Part shown: piece by piece, positions 1 through 10,539 of the stretch
Layout: every line of letters starts with the position of its first letter
Numbering within the stretch: position 1 is the stretch's first letter
NCBI GenBank assembly: GCA_947652115.1
Contig: OX393569.1
Coordinates: forward strand, 11,879,541-11,943,540
Direction: 5' to 3'
DNA length: 64,000 bases
From: Blastomussa wellsi
Taxonomy: Eukaryota > Cnidaria > Anthozoa > Scleractinia > Plerogyridae
Notes under the pieces: generated by a model
What the model saw: only the letters and a program-made list of their open reading frames with translations
Database searches by the model: none
Told to the model about the DNA's origin: nothing
Made by a program: the position numbers and the translations under genes

Positions 1-803
1 ACGAATGGGAATGGTCTCCTCCTCAGCGGTTTCAAGACAACTGGTAGCAGTGTCAACGCGTTTCACAGATGATGAGTTCCCACCAAAGGTTGACAGAGAT
101 ATTTTCTCTTGCGTTTCTGGTTTTAGATCAAGTTTGGTCGCTACATCTGAAGTAATGAAGGAGCGTTGAGAACCTTCATCGAATAGAATGTGTGCACTCG
201 CGTGGTTGTTGTGACTTCCAACGGAAGCAACAGCTGTTTTCAGCAGAACGGGTGTGTGCCTGTTAGTATCACCAATGTAGTAAGATGAGACTGAAGGTGC
301 TGTACTCTTGTCTGCGGTCGCTGCACCTGGAACCTTGTTTGTAGTTGGTTCAGTGGATGGCACTGGGGGAGTTGGTTCTGCATTTTGACAAAGACTGGTG
401 TGATGCTTTCGGTGGTACACCTTGCATCGGTTGCGTGACTTACATTTAGATACTGAATGACGATTAAGACAGTTAAAGCATGCCCTTGCATCACGTACAA
501 TGGAGTACCTCGTCTCCTTATCTGTCACGACATTGCAATCATTTGGACTGTGTTCGCCCTTACAGAAAAAGCATGTTCGCTTGGTGGGGCGCTGATCAGT
601 GGGAGAAGGGGAGACAGGTGCATGTGAGAAATGCAGCAGTAGCAGCGGTTACTGAGTTGCTACTGAGTTCATAATCACTAGAACTGTTCTGACCAACATC
701 CATGATTTCACTTTCATTCAAGATTGCCTTCCGCAAATTATCAAGCTGCCACTCCTTGTTGCCATTTTGTCTTGCTAGATTCCTCTTAATCCCATTAGGA
801 AAC

Positions 804-955
804 CGGTCAGTATAAAACACGGACTACGGACTGGGTATTAAGCACGGACTGAGGTATAAAATGAGGACTAGGGATTAAAACACGGCAAAGTACCGTAGAG
901 TGGGTAAAATGTGAGTTTCCTCGTAGCAGGAGTCAAGTTCGAGTCAATATTTTTT
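804..955 (+). repeat. Left terminal inverted repeat of the MULE-like element
   Basis: Starts CGGTCAGTATAAAACACGGA and pairs with the complement of 1986 back to about 1780. The outer part is built from short direct repeats of the type GTATAAAACACGGACT, with different copy numbers in the two arms, followed by a conserved stretch (AAAGTACCGTAG ... GAGTTTCCTCGTAGCA). Confidence 0.8.
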
Positions 956-1337
956 CACCTTTTCTTTCTTTCAATCATATCCTTTGCCTGTAATATTGTT
1001 ATTGCTCAACAAAATGTCGGCTTAACTGCACAATACCCCGCCACTCGAGGTAAATTCCACGTAGCCGGCTACGCGGCAGGCAGAAAACAATTAATTCAAA
1101 TAAGAAATTAAATTTATTAATTAAATGGACAAATGGCAAGAAACGACAGCAAAACCGAACATTTGTTGATTTGATTGCGGTTTTGGGAAGATCAATTGTA
1201 CCAAAAAAGTGTAAATTAAGAAGTCGTTAGAAGGACAAATGAAGGACCTAAAATATCAGTGATATAGCCATTGAAAATTGCGACGACAAAAAAGGAAAAA
1301 GCCGGAAAAAGCGATCAAAGGAAAAGCCAACAACGGA

Positions 1338-1432
1338 GTTATTCCAGGCTGCCACCCATCCAAATACTAACCCTGCCCAACAGGGCTTAATGTCCGTGAT
1401 TGGACGTGAACTTGTGCTTCCTTGTGGTATCA
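1338..1432 (-). pseudogene. 5S rRNA-like segment inside the MULE-like element
   Basis: Read on the minus strand, this follows the metazoan 5S rRNA in order: ATACCAC near the 5' side, then GTCCAATCACGGACATTAAG (5S: GTCCGATCAC-GAAGTTAAG), GGGC-GGTTAGTATTTGGATG (5S: GGTTAGTACTTGGATG), then GGTGGCAGCCTGGAATA (5S: GGTGACCGCCTGGGAATA). The internal promoter regions (box A, IE, box C) are recognisable but mutated, and the 5' end of the gene is replaced. It is a 5S-derived pseudogene or the head of a 5S-derived SINE-like sequence rather than a working rRNA gene. Confidence 0.7.
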
Positions 1433-1578
1433 GTGACAAAGGATCAAGTTCACACATAGAGAAAACATAGTTTACATAAATCTTTCGTTTAATTTGGCAC
1501 TCGCTCTACTCTGTTCTAGACTACCTTTTATTTCCTGATTGACCTGATTCTTAGTTCTTTCTCGCGTCTGGAACTGAC

Positions 1579-1665
1579 TGACCACAAGGAAGCACAAGTT
1601 CTATTCCGATCGACGAAGTTAAGCCCAGACAAACATGGCGAGTACTTGGATCACCGTTCTTATAC
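1579..1665 (+). pseudogene. Second, more diverged 5S rRNA-like segment (inverted relative to the first)
   Basis: Shares ACCACAAGGAAGCACAAGTT with the first copy but on the opposite strand. It then has CCGATCGACGAAGTTAAGCC and GAGTACTTGGATCACCGTTC, which match the 5S box A and box C regions. About 20 bases between these blocks are altered and the 3' part is degenerate. The pair is inverted about a centre near 1500. Confidence 0.6.
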
Positions 1666-1779
1666 TTCTGTTTCAGTTTGTTCTACGTTAATAGCAATTA
1701 TAATCAAATTAAACTATCTTTATTAAATAAAATGAAGAAAAGACAACAACAACAGAAAAAATATTAACTCAAACTTGAC

Positions 1780-1986
1780 TCGTGACTCGAGCTTCAATCG
1801 TCTGCTATCGCAGGGCAGTACCGCAGGCTAGAACTTGACTCGTGCTACGAGGAAACTCATATTTTACCTATGCTACGGTACTTTACCGTCTTTTAATCCC
1901 AGTCCGCATTTTATACCTCAATCCGTGTTTTATCTCAGTCCGTGTTTTATAGTCCGTAGTCCGCAGTCCATGTTTTATACTGACCG
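1780..1986 (-). repeat. Right terminal inverted repeat of the MULE-like element
   Basis: Complement begins CGGTCAGTATAAAACATGGA. It is longer than the left arm because it holds additional copies of the ATAAAACACGGACT-type subrepeat. The inner part matches the left arm around GAGTTTCCTCGTAGCACGAG. Confidence 0.8.
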
Positions 1987-2149
1987 ATTAGGTAACGTCT
2001 TCTGAATGATGGGGACAAGAATATCTCCATACGATTCTGTTTTCTTCCCTAGTGACTCAAGTCCCCTTATGTGTCTTTCAACTGAGTCATTGACTGAAGA
2101 GCCTCAAACTATTTAAATGATCAGTGGGTGATGGAGGTTGAGTAGTCCC

Positions 2150-3717
2150 TTGGGGAAAACTGACTAAGGCCATTGACATGGATGCCTTTGAAGATGTTCA
2201 TACAGGGTTGGGAACTATGGGTCCACCCCTACACATCAGCATGAACCCTAACGTGGTTCCAATCCAAGCTTACCCACATTGATGCCCTGTGACAAAACAA
2301 AGAAAAAGCAACTGAAGCAATACGTGACCTTGAAAAACAGGGTATCCTGAAAAAGGTGACAGAGCCAACTGCATGGATCTCCAACAGTGTTTAGAGAGAG
2401 AAACCCGATGGAAGCATACGTGTGTGCATTGATCCCAGCCAAACAATCAATAAAGTACCCCATTCCTACGGTTGATGAGTTATTGCCTAAGTTGAACAAT
2501 GTATGGATGTGTACAAGGGGTTCACAAACATTGAGTTAGATGAAAGTTCCTCGTTCTTAACCACCATGCATACTCCAATTGGCCGCTACCGTTGGTTGTG
2601 CATGCCGTTCGGGTTCCGTTTAGGACCAGAAGAATACCAGACAGCATGAGGCGTTGGAAGGATTGACTGGTGTTGTAAACAAGGCTGATGACATTTCAGT
2701 CTTTGGGAGTGGCGATAGTATTGAAGAGGCGGAGAAGGATCATGACATTAACTTGTGGAACTTAGTATTGCGGTGCTGAGAGGTGAATCTCAAGTTAAAC
2801 CCGAAGGAATTTCAGTTCAAAGTAAAGCAAGTTACCTGGATGGGCCATCTCCTTAACAGTAATGACATTACTCCACATCCAGATCGAGTCCGAGCCATTA
2901 TGGACATGGCTCCACCCCAAGGTGTAAAAGGAGTCCAGCGGTTCCTGGGTATGTGCAACTATTTGTCACAATTCACCCCAAACCTTGGTGAAATTGTGAA
3001 GCCACTCACGATAGTAGACCACTACAGTGACTGGTTTGAGGTTGATTTTTCAATGAAGACATCACTGCTGCCAATGTTATCTCAGTCATAAAGGCGCACT
3101 TTGCCAGCTATGGGTTGCCAGATACATTTCGGTCAGACAACGGACCCAAGTATACCTCTCAAGAGTTTCTGAACTTTGCCAAGACTTATGATTTCAAGTT
3201 GATTACCCGTTCACCGTATTATGCAAGAGAGCCACAGGTAAAGCTGAATCGGCTGTAAAGGAAGCCAATAAGATGTTGAAAAGGTCAAACCTGCTCACTG
3301 GTCTCTTGTACCATATAGGAACACTCCGCCTCAGGGTATGGCATACTCCCCAGCACATAGGTTCCTGTCTCGACGAAAAAAGTCTACACTGCCAATATCT
3401 GAATCATTGTTGAACCAGTCTGTACCACCTGTTGCCGTAGTCCGTGATAACCATCTGGGCAGGCGTGCTAAAGCCAACGCTCACTATGACAAAACTGCTA
3501 GCAGAGACTTATCCCTCTTGCGCCTGGACAATTTGTGTACACCAGGCCAAATGACCGTCACCGTGGTAAACAGTGGGGTCACGGCGAGGTCTTAGAGGAA
3601 GTTACACCACGTTCGTACGTTGTAAAAACGCCAGACGGGCTGGACAGACGTAACAGAATCCACCTGAGACCTACTACTCCTACTACTCCTCCTACTCCTC
3701 AGTCATGTCCAATAAGT
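2150..3717 (+). pseudogene. Ty3/Gypsy pol relic (RT, then integrase, internally deleted)
   Basis: A decayed Gypsy pol read through many frame changes. From about 2310 it shows AIRDLEKQGILKKVTEPTAW, then KPDGSIRVCIDPS (about 2405-2440) and GRYRWLCMPFGF (about 2581-2618), all RT landmarks. The catalytic YxDD position reads KADD (about 2680-2691). The RT thumb (2783-3000, LNPKEFQFKVKQVTWMGHLL and VQRFLGMCNYLSQF) is intact. The sequence then jumps without RNase H or the integrase zinc domain into the integrase core: VDHYSDWFEVDF (about 3018-3053) and SDNGPKYTSQEFLNF (about 3133-3177), then a C-terminal tail to about 3715. RNase H, LTRs and gag are absent. It is dead, and older than the Gypsy element downstream. 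Confidence 0.85.
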
Positions 3718-3723
3718 CCAAAA

Positions 3724-4463
3724 ATTCTTGAATAAAATCTTACGAAAAGATGACCTGTCCCTATTTCCAAATGTGGGTTTACCAATCATTAATTTCATTC
3801 AAGATTTAAAGTTTACAAATAGATTATCCGTGGATGATAAAATGCTTCGAAATATCGATGATTTTCAACAACATGATATACAAATTCAGACCTGCTGGCT
3901 TAGAAATATCGTTACCGTAAGTAAAATAAAAACAAATAAAAATTTACCTACCTCAAAATACCGCTTCACACTGCAAATTAACTTGTAAAGAAAACGACCA
4001 TCGCCACGAAAAGCGGCCATCATCTTGTCTAAGGCCGCAAAGGATTGCCTCCGTCAAACGAAGCGAAACTCGCACGATAATTTCCTCAAAAGGAACCCGA
4101 GTGATAATAAATAACCCGAGGCAATTTATCGCCCAATTAGTAACGAATGGAACTCGTTCAGCAAATTGGTAAAGCATGCCGATCTGGACGGATCGAACGA
4201 CTCGTTATTCCACTTAAAATATACTCTACTACACTGTACGTAACGATTCGGACGAATCAGAGCGAAGAACATTTACCGAACCACACGAATCAAACGGGTC
4301 GATAACCCGTCTGACCCACACACTCATGATCAGACGTCCATGATCATCAGAAGAGGGATTTTTCAAGACTGTTCAACGGTCGAACGGATCGTCAAGCCGT
4401 CTGCCCCAAATACTCAAGATCATCAGAAGGGTTTTTTTAAGTCCCTTTAATGAGATGCAATAT
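3724..4463 (+). repeat. Dispersed repeat, copy A (interrupted by a Gypsy LTR)
   Basis: Nearly identical to 57640-58186 plus 59583-59830. It holds an open stretch of about 86 codons (DDLSLFPNVG, NIDDFQQHDIQIQTCW) that is conserved between the copies. The 3' part is a two-unit imperfect tandem repeat (ACCCGTCTGACCCACACACT / AGCCGTCTGCCCCAAATACT, each followed by CATCAGAAG). At 4463 the homology stops exactly where a Gypsy LTR begins; the other copy continues with ACGATCCG and serves as an empty site. I do not recognise the family. Confidence 0.75.
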
Positions 4464-4592
4464 TGTGGAGTCCTGGGACTAGTAGAGTCGTCACGTGACA
4501 AGAAGGCCGTGTACGATCGAGTTAGTTGAGTCCTTGCCATGTGTGTGTGTTAACTCGAGTTTGCACGCTGTTTATGTATTAAATACACTACA
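4464..4592 (+). repeat. 5' long terminal repeat of the Gypsy element
   Basis: Begins TGTGGAGTCC and ends ATACACTACA (TG...CA), 129 bp, short for a Gypsy LTR. Its 5' boundary is fixed by the empty site in the second copy of the dispersed repeat. Its 3' boundary is inferred from the following TTTTTGGCGAGGAACGTGAT, which looks like a primer-binding region. Confidence 0.7.
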
Positions 4593-4620
4593 TTTTTGGC
4601 GAGGAACGTGATCGAACGAC
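4593..4620 (+). promoter_or_regulatory. Probable primer-binding site of the Gypsy element
   Basis: TGGCGAGGAACGTGATCGAA lies directly after the LTR end, where reverse transcription would be primed by a tRNA 3' end. I cannot name the tRNA from sequence alone. Confidence 0.45.
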
Positions 4621-4639
4621 CACGACCAGGTAGACTAGA

Positions 4640-5828
4640 GTGAAGCGAAGTCTGCACGGAAGATACCTACATTTGGGAAATTAGACGAATACAAACGGAA
4701 GATTGGCGCCATTACATAGAGCGTGTAAACCACTTTTTTGGAGCCAACGAGATTACGGATCCCGACAAGCGAAGATCCATTTTCCTGGTTAGTGTGGGAG
4801 CCAAATCCTACAAGCTTATACGAAGTCTGGTCGCTCCGGAAGATCCCCGAAGGATAAAAGCTATGAGGACTTAGCGAAACTCGCCCAGGAACATTTCATG
4901 CCCAAACCTTCCGCTATTGTTCAACGATTCAAGTTTAACACTCGCACTCAACAACCAGGTGAGACCATTGCCATGTTTTTAGCTGAGTTGAGGCACCTGA
5001 CCGAACACTGTGAATTTGGGGCAACATTAGATGAAATGCTACGTGATCGGCTTGTGTGTGGTGTTCACGACATCAGAATACAGCGTCGTTTACTGGCCGA
5101 ACCGAAATTAACCCTGAAGCGAGCTCTCGATCTGGCTCTCGCAATTGAGGCCGCGGATAAGGATGCCTCGGAGATACAAAAGGGGGAATCTCAGCAAGGG
5201 GATACTCCGCTCAACAACGTCGATTTCAAAGTGAAACAGGGTGGCGAAATTAATTGTTATCGCTGTGGCGGTAATCACTATCCCAAAAGCTGTCATTTTA
5301 AGGATGCGAAATGCTATGCTTGTGGAAAGTTAGGTCACCTATCTCGAGTGTGCCAGGCCAAAAAGAAAGGGAAACTATCACCTCCCAGTAATAATAAGAA
5401 GTCGGACACCCCACAGGATACCCATCTCCTAGAGGGCAGAGAGGAGGCCATGGGGAGAGAACAGGGTGTAAGTGCATATTCTTTGTTTACCCTTGGCAGT
5501 AAACGACCCTCACCATACAAAGTGCAGCTGAGTGTTGGTGGGCAAACACTAGAAATGGAAGTTGACACAGGGGCTTCATTATCAGTGATTAGTGAGGGCA
5601 CCTACAAAAACCTTGTCTCAGAAAATAGGGCACCTCCATTGGAGAAATGAGGAATTGTCCTTCATACATACACTGGGGAAGAGGTCAAGCCCGCAGGGGT
5701 GTGTACAGTTGACGTAGATTATGAAGGGGGCAAATACTCCCTGCCATTGTTAGTTGTAAGTGGGGAAGGTCCAGCTCTGTTAGGAAGAAATTGGCTGGAA
5801 GAAATTAAGCTAAATTGGCCAAGGATTT
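4640..5828 (+). pseudogene. Gypsy gag and aspartic protease
   Basis: Nucleocapsid and protease portion of the polyprotein. A Gag segment with frame breaks (4640-4890) leads into an open stretch from 4898 containing YEDLAKLAQEHF-type and RFKFNTRTQQPGETIAMFLA Gag motifs. Two CCHC zinc knuckles follow: CYRCGGNHYPKSC (5255-5293) and CYACGKLGHLSRVC (5312-5353). The retropepsin motif VDTGAS (5561-5578) has the intact D-T-G catalytic triad. A stop at about 5648 cuts the protease; the same frame continues to ALLGRNWLEEIKLNW (about 5775-5820), the usual protease C-terminal ILG-like motif, and ends at 5829. The methionine at 4898 is unlikely to be the natural start because Gag similarity extends upstream. 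Confidence 0.85.
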
Positions 5829-7370
5829 AGCAACTTACTGCGCATGACAAGCGACTCGGAGAGATTTTGCAGAAACATGCACAGCTATTTGGGAAGGATC
5901 TGGGGACCCTACAGGGGACAAAGGCCAAAATCCATGTGGATCGCGCTGCCACCCCTATTTTCCATAAAGCCAGACCAGTGCCATATGCTCTCAGGGAGAA
6001 AATTGAGCAAGACCTGGAAGGCAGGGACCATTGAACCTGTCCAATATTCAGAGTGGGCCACACCCATTGTCCCAGTCATGAAGAGTGATGGCACAGTAAG
6101 AGTCTGTGGAGATTACAAGCTTACCGTCAATAAGGTCTCGAAATTGGATGGCTACCCTATCCCCAAGCTTGACGATCTATGCACAAAGTTGGCTGGAGGT
6201 CAACTGTTTACTGAGTTAGACTTAAGCCATGCTTATGAGCAGATGCTTGTGGATTAGACTTCAAGGGAGTTTTTGACAATTACCACCCATAAAGGCTATA
6301 AAGGCCCATCCATAAAGGCCCATAAAGATATAACCGCCTTCCGTATGGGGTCTCTTCAGCTCCCGGCATTTTCCAGAGAACCATGGAGGGTTTGCTGCAA
6401 GGAATACCTTCGACAGGAGTCTTGCTAGATAATATCCTCATCAAAGGGCCCAACACGGAAGAGCACCTAGACAACATCGAGAAGGTTTTAGGACGCCTTT
6501 CTGATGCCGGCTTGCGGCTCAAAGCAGAAAAGTGCCAATTTATGAAGCCCGTTTTGGAGTGCCTGGGGCACCGCATTGACGCAGAAGGGTTTCATCCAGT
6601 TGACGCAAAGGTGAAGGCCATCAAAGAGGCCCCAGCCCCAACTAATCCCTCTGAGCTGAAGTCCTTTCTAGGGATGCTTAACTTCTATGGCAAGTTCATG
6701 CACGACCTATCGTCCACCCTGGAGCCACTGCATGAGCTTCTGACGAAAGATATCTGTTGGAAATGGGGTACAGAGCAACAAGAGGCGTTTGATAAGGCCA
6801 AGAATCGACTTCACTCATCAGATGTTCTAGTGCATTATGATCCTGAGAAAGAGTTGGTGGTATCTTGTGATGCTTCACCCTATGGTATTGGGGCAGTCCT
6901 GGCCCATGTTATGTAAGATGGCTCAGAGAAACCAGTTGCATATGCCTCACGAACACTCTCCACAGCAGAAAGGAACTATGGCCACCTAGATAAAGAGGCA
7001 CTAGCTGTAGTTTTTGCCTTGAAGAAGTTCCATCAATTTCTTTTTGGACGTCATTTCAAGATCTACACAGATCACAAACCACTTTTGGGGCTGCTTAACC
7101 CTGAACGGGCCACACCTCTAATGGCCTCAAGTAGGATGCAATGATGGGCATTGACTTTGCTTGCGTATGAGTATGAACTTATTTATCGTCCTGGCGAACA
7201 GAATGGCAATGCAGACGCCCTCAGTCGTCTACCCCTTCCAGTTGTTCCAGAGACCACGCCCATCCCAGGGGACATTGTTCACCTTCTACAGACCATCAAT
7301 ACCAGCCCAGTGGATGCCACTAAAGTGAAGTTGTGGACATGCCGTGATCCAGACTTGTCAGTGGATGAAT
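5829..7370 (+). pseudogene. Gypsy reverse transcriptase and RNase H
   Basis: RT begins with PIFHKARPVPYALREKIEQ (about 5955-6010), followed by SEWATPIVPVMKSDGTVRVC (about 6050-6105) and LFTELDLSHAYEQM (about 6208-6249). A stop at about 6255 and a small local duplication near 6295-6330 (CATAAAGGC-type repeats) interrupt the palm. The catalytic box reads LLDNILIKG (6421-6447) where the family has xxDDILI: the second aspartate has become asparagine, which alone should abolish polymerisation. The thumb (HRIDAEGFHP, FLGMLNFYGKF) and RNase H (VVSCDASPYGIGAVL near 6856-6900; YGHLDKEALAVVFALKKFHQ near 6978-7037; YTDHKPLLGLL near 7063-7095) follow, broken by stops at 6915 and 7143. The tail YRPGEQNGNADALSRL (about 7184-7230) marks the end of RNase H; integrase is absent. 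Confidence 0.9.
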
Positions 7371-8312
7371 TGCCGCTGCGAATGTGTCCCTGGCACCCCT
7401 CCCACATGAGTCATCTGTAACAGGGTATTGTTTAGCATCAGCCAATCAGTGTGGATCATACAGCGTGACGGTTGGTCCCTGGCACACGAACGAAGAAGAT
7501 TGTAGTTTGGGCATAACAACAAAATCACGAAGTCTAGTAATTCAATTAAATTATTATTTACAACATAAAATGGCATCACAGACTTCAAAATTTCCAGCGC
7601 AAGAGTTGACCCGGCAAGCCATGCATGGTCTCAAATGATCTGAGGAATAGTGTGTAACATCAAGGATTCGCTTGATTTTTAGGCAGCTCCGGATTAAAGC
7701 TGAGAAATGTACTTTGATTAGTGACCCGAACATGGTTCATGTGCGGAAACTACGCTTCCGAACTGAACAAATCGCCGTTTAGATCAGCGGAAAACCGATC
7801 TGGCACTTCTACCTAGCGGCGAAATCTCTATAAAAAAAAACCATCACCATGAATCAATCGTACTCACATTAAATAGGGCTCTGTAATTCCACGCTATTCC
7901 TCGGTTTTCCCACACAGCTAGCCATTTTCTAGGAAATTGAATGCAATCGCCCGGATGTAACGAAATTTTTTTGCCACAGAATAGTTCCAGCCACATATCG
8001 TCATGGCCGCCTTCGAATCACCCGTCAAGTCCAGTACGGAGTCCTATTTGGTGTGGCGAAGGACTTTTTGCGGTCTAAAGCAAGCACCTCACTATCCCGC
8101 CTCGCACAAGTCGTAACGAGTTGTGGAGGTTCACCCGTTAGAGCTTTTTTTAAGGAAAGATAATAGCCGACGCTTAGATTGCAAATCGTTGGACTTCCAC
8201 CTTCATTGGACTTAATGAGGTCCGCCGGCAAACTTCCTTTAGACGGCAGGATTGGTAAACCTACAGATCAGCTACCGCGAGGTGTCAAAAATTCAAACCG
8301 ATGTACTCATCG
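7371..8312. other. Unassigned interval between the Gypsy element and the satellite
   Basis: No recognised gene. GTCCCTGGCAC occurs twice (about 7386 and 7476), which might mark a small insertion. Short open frames on both strands around 8000-8230 have no motif I recognise. On the plus strand an ATG in good context (about 8004, GTCATGGCC) opens a frame of under 40 codons. Confidence 0.4.
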
Positions 8313-9823
8313 AGAAAATCAGTTTTTGGCCTTCCGAAAAATTTCATTTTTTTCCTAAAAAATTGCAGGTGCCGCGTAACGGTAAAATTACGATTTTCTC
8401 CTGGTAAGGACACTGCGCGCAAATTAGCGCTTTAATTCCAGCCGATTCCGCCAAAGTTCCAAAAAATCAGTTTTTGACTTTCCGAAAAATTTCACTTTTT
8501 GCTAAAAAATTGCGGGTGCCGCGAAGAGGTAAAATTACGATGTTCTCCTGATAAGGGCACTGCGCGCACATTAGCGCTTTAATTCAGGCCGATTCCGCCA
8601 AAGTTCCAAAAAATCAGTTTTTGGTGTTCCGAAAAATTTCCTTTTTTGCTAAGAAAATTGCGGGTGCCCCGAAACGTTGAAATTACAATGTTCTCGTGAT
8701 AAGAACACTGCGCGCACATTTGCGCTTTAATTTCAGCCGATTCGGCCAAAGTTCCAAAAAATCACTTTTTGGCCTTCCGAAAAAGTTAATTTTTTTGCTA
8801 AAAAATTGCGAGTGCCGCGAAACGTTGAAATTACGATGTTCTCGTGATAAGGGCACTGTGCGCACACTTGCGCTGTAATTTCAGCCGATTCGGTCAAAGT
8901 TCCAAAAAGTCACTTTTTGGCCTTTCGAAAAATTTCATTTTTTGCTAAAAAATTGCGGGTGCCGCGAAACGTTGAAATTACGATGTTCTCGTGATTAAGG
9001 GCACTGCGCGCACATTTGCGCTTTAATCTCAGCCGATTCGGTCAAAGTTCCAAACAATCACTTTTTGGGTTATCGAAAAATTTAATTTTTTGCTAAAAAA
9101 TTGCGAGTGCCGCGAAACGTGGAAATTACGATTTTCTCGTGATGAGAACACAACGCGCAGATTTGCGCTTCAATTTCAGCCGACTCGGCCAAAGTTGCAA
9201 AAAATAACTTTTTGGCCTTCCGAAAAATTTCATTTTTTGCTAAAAAATTGCGGGTGCCAAGAAACGTTGAAATTACGATGTTCTCGTGATAAGGGCACTG
9301 CGCGCAAACTTGCGCTTTAATTTCAGCCGATTCGGTCAAAGTTCCAAAAAATCACTTTTTGGCCTTCCGAAAAATTTCATTTTTTACTAAAAAATTGCGG
9401 GTGCCGCGAAACGTTGAAATTACGATGTTCTCGTGATAAGGGCACTGCGCGCACATTTGCGCTTTAATCTCAGCCGATTCGGTCAAAGTTCCAAACAATC
9501 ACTTTTTGGGTTATCGAAAAATTTCATGTTTTGCTAAAAAATTGCGGGTGCCGCGAAACGTTGAAATTACGATGTTCTCGTGATAAGGGCACTGCGCGCA
9601 CATTTGCGCTTTAATTTCAGCCGATTCGGTCAAAGTTCCAAAAAATCACTTTTTGGCCTTCCAAAAAATTTCATTTTTTGCTAAAAAATTGCGAGTGCCG
9701 CGAAACGTTGAAATTACGATGTTCTCGTGATAAGGGCACTGTGCGCACACTTGCGCTTTAATCTCAGTCGATTCGGTCAAAGTTCCAAAAAATCACTTTT
9801 TGGCCTTACCAAAAATTTCATTT
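8313..9823 (+). repeat. 147-bp satellite array, left block (about 10 monomers)
   Basis: Tandem monomers with landmarks GCGGGTGCCGCGAAACGTTG, GATGTTCTCGTGATAAGGGC, ACTGCGCGCACATTTGCGCT, TTTCAGCCGATTCGGTCAAA and CACTTTTTGGCCTTCCG. The GCGGGT/GCGAGT landmark falls at 8955, 9103, 9250, 9397, 9544 and 9691, so spacing is 147 bp (148 once). The first units are the most diverged. The block stops in mid-monomer at a T-run, where the Ngaro element begins, and the monomer resumes in register after 16467. Confidence 0.95.
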
Positions 9824-10019
9824 ATGCTTCTCACTCGTTACCTTGAACTCAAAAGGGGCGCATAGCCAAGGCTGAGCTCTGTTTGCTGGGAGCAAGTAAT
9901 GAAACTGAGATCAAGAGTTCTGCCATATATTGGCCTCAATCGTAGCCGTTTATTTTCTAACAAGTCAACTGAATCACATAATCTAAAATGGTAATTAATT
10001 TCCAGCAAAGGTGAGGGCA
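9821..10019 (-). repeat. B2 repeat, outer 3' end of the Ngaro-type element
   Basis: 199 bp nearly identical to 10252-10450 (offset 431), beginning TTTATGCTTCTCACTCGTTA and ending GGTGAGGGCA. Substitutions are few (for example TTCTCAC/TTCCCAC, CCTCAATCGTAG/CCACAATCGTGG). Confidence 0.85.
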
Positions 10020-10081
10020 CCCGGAACCAGGTGATCCCTCCCCCCCATTTAATTAACTCCTATGGGAGGGCCAAGGGTGGG

Positions 10082-10254
10082 GAAAACGTTTTTCTTCTGA
10101 AGCTGGAAAAAAGGAGGCCTGAACTCTGGCCTGCATTTGATTAAATACTCAGAACTAAGAGTCCCGTATGTAAACTGACCCCTACTAGTTAAACATTAAC
10201 TCACGTAGCGAGCCGCATAAATTCATTTATTCTGTGTGGGAATAAATTTCCTTT
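10082..10254 (-). repeat. A2 repeat of the Ngaro-type element
   Basis: 173 bp matching 16297-16469 base for base in length, with only a few mismatches. It runs from GAAAACGTTTTTCTTCTGAA to AATAAATTTCCTTT and overlaps B1 by TTT. Confidence 0.85.
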
Positions 10255-10450
10255 ATGCTTCCCACTCGTTACCTTGAAATCAAAAGGGGCGCATAGCCAA
10301 GGCTGAGCTCTGTTTGCTGGGAGCAAGTAATGAAACTGAGATCAAGAGTTCTGCCATATATTGGCCACAATCGTGGCCGTTTATTTTCTAACAAGTCAAC
10401 TGAATCACATAATCTAAAATGGTAATTAATTTCCAGCAAAGGTGAGGGCA
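10252..10450 (-). repeat. B1 repeat of the Ngaro-type element
   Basis: 199-bp counterpart of 9821-10019, directly abutting A2. The A2/B1 junction (TTTCCTTTATGCTTCCCAC) represents the joined ends of a circular form. Confidence 0.85.
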
Positions 10451-10539
10451 AACCCGCCAAAGCCCTGTGCGAGAAACAAGCAAGGGCCGCCCCACCCGAA
10501 GCCATGGCAATGCGCCCTGAACAAATATAAGTTAAAAGA

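Larger units (their letters stand above)
804..1986. mobile_element. MULE-like non-autonomous DNA transposon with long TIRs
   Basis: A 1,183-bp element bounded by inverted repeats that both begin CGGTCAGTATAAAACA. It is flanked by ATTAGGAAAC (794-803) and ATTAGGTAAC (1987-1996), a target duplication matching at 9 of 10 bases. Removing the element and one duplication restores the Pao Gag reading frame across the join, so the boundaries are well supported. A 9-10-bp duplication with TIRs of roughly 140-170 bp is typical of Mutator-like elements; no transposase is encoded, so the superfamily is inferred from structure alone. The interior carries two oppositely oriented 5S-rRNA-like segments and AT-rich filler. 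Confidence 0.75.
1..2140 (-). pseudogene. BEL/Pao retrotransposon gag-pol relic (split by a MULE)
   Basis: Minus-strand remains of a BEL/Pao LTR retrotransposon polyprotein, truncated by the window edge at its 3' side. Reading leftwards, a Gag segment (about 2108-1987, with ERHIRGLESLG and YGDILVPII) resumes after the inserted element at 793-600 (IKRNLARQNGNKEWQLDNL). After a frame change near 600 come two zinc knuckles, CFFCKGEHSPNDC (573-535) and CFNCLNRHSVSKC (480-442), then a retropepsin-like segment with LFDEGSQRSFIT (about 188-151). In this family the D-[S/T]-G-like triad of the aspartic protease is often variant; here it reads D-E-G. At least one frameshift, and stops upstream of 2108, make it non-functional as it stands. 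The segments match Pao Gag and peptidase in order and spacing, so the family call is firm. The RT and integrase would lie beyond base 1. Confidence 0.85.
4464..7370 (+). mobile_element. Ty3/Gypsy LTR retrotransposon, 3'-truncated
   Basis: One element with a 5' LTR (4464-4592), primer-binding region, gag, protease, RT and RNase H in the standard order. Homology ends after RNase H near 7370: integrase, the 3' LTR and any target duplication are missing. The order of domains and the LTR-like TG...CA ends support the call. Stops at about 5648, 5829, 6255, 6915 and 7143, plus several frameshifts, show it cannot make a full polyprotein. Confidence 0.9.

Noticed and set aside
1338..1665. Functional 5S rRNA genes
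   Set aside because: Both copies are mutated in the promoter boxes and lack the proper 5' end, and they sit inside a transposon.
8025..8231. Possible host exon on the minus strand near 8.1 kb
   Set aside because: No recognisable domain, no supporting splice context, and a similar-length frame is open on other strands by chance.
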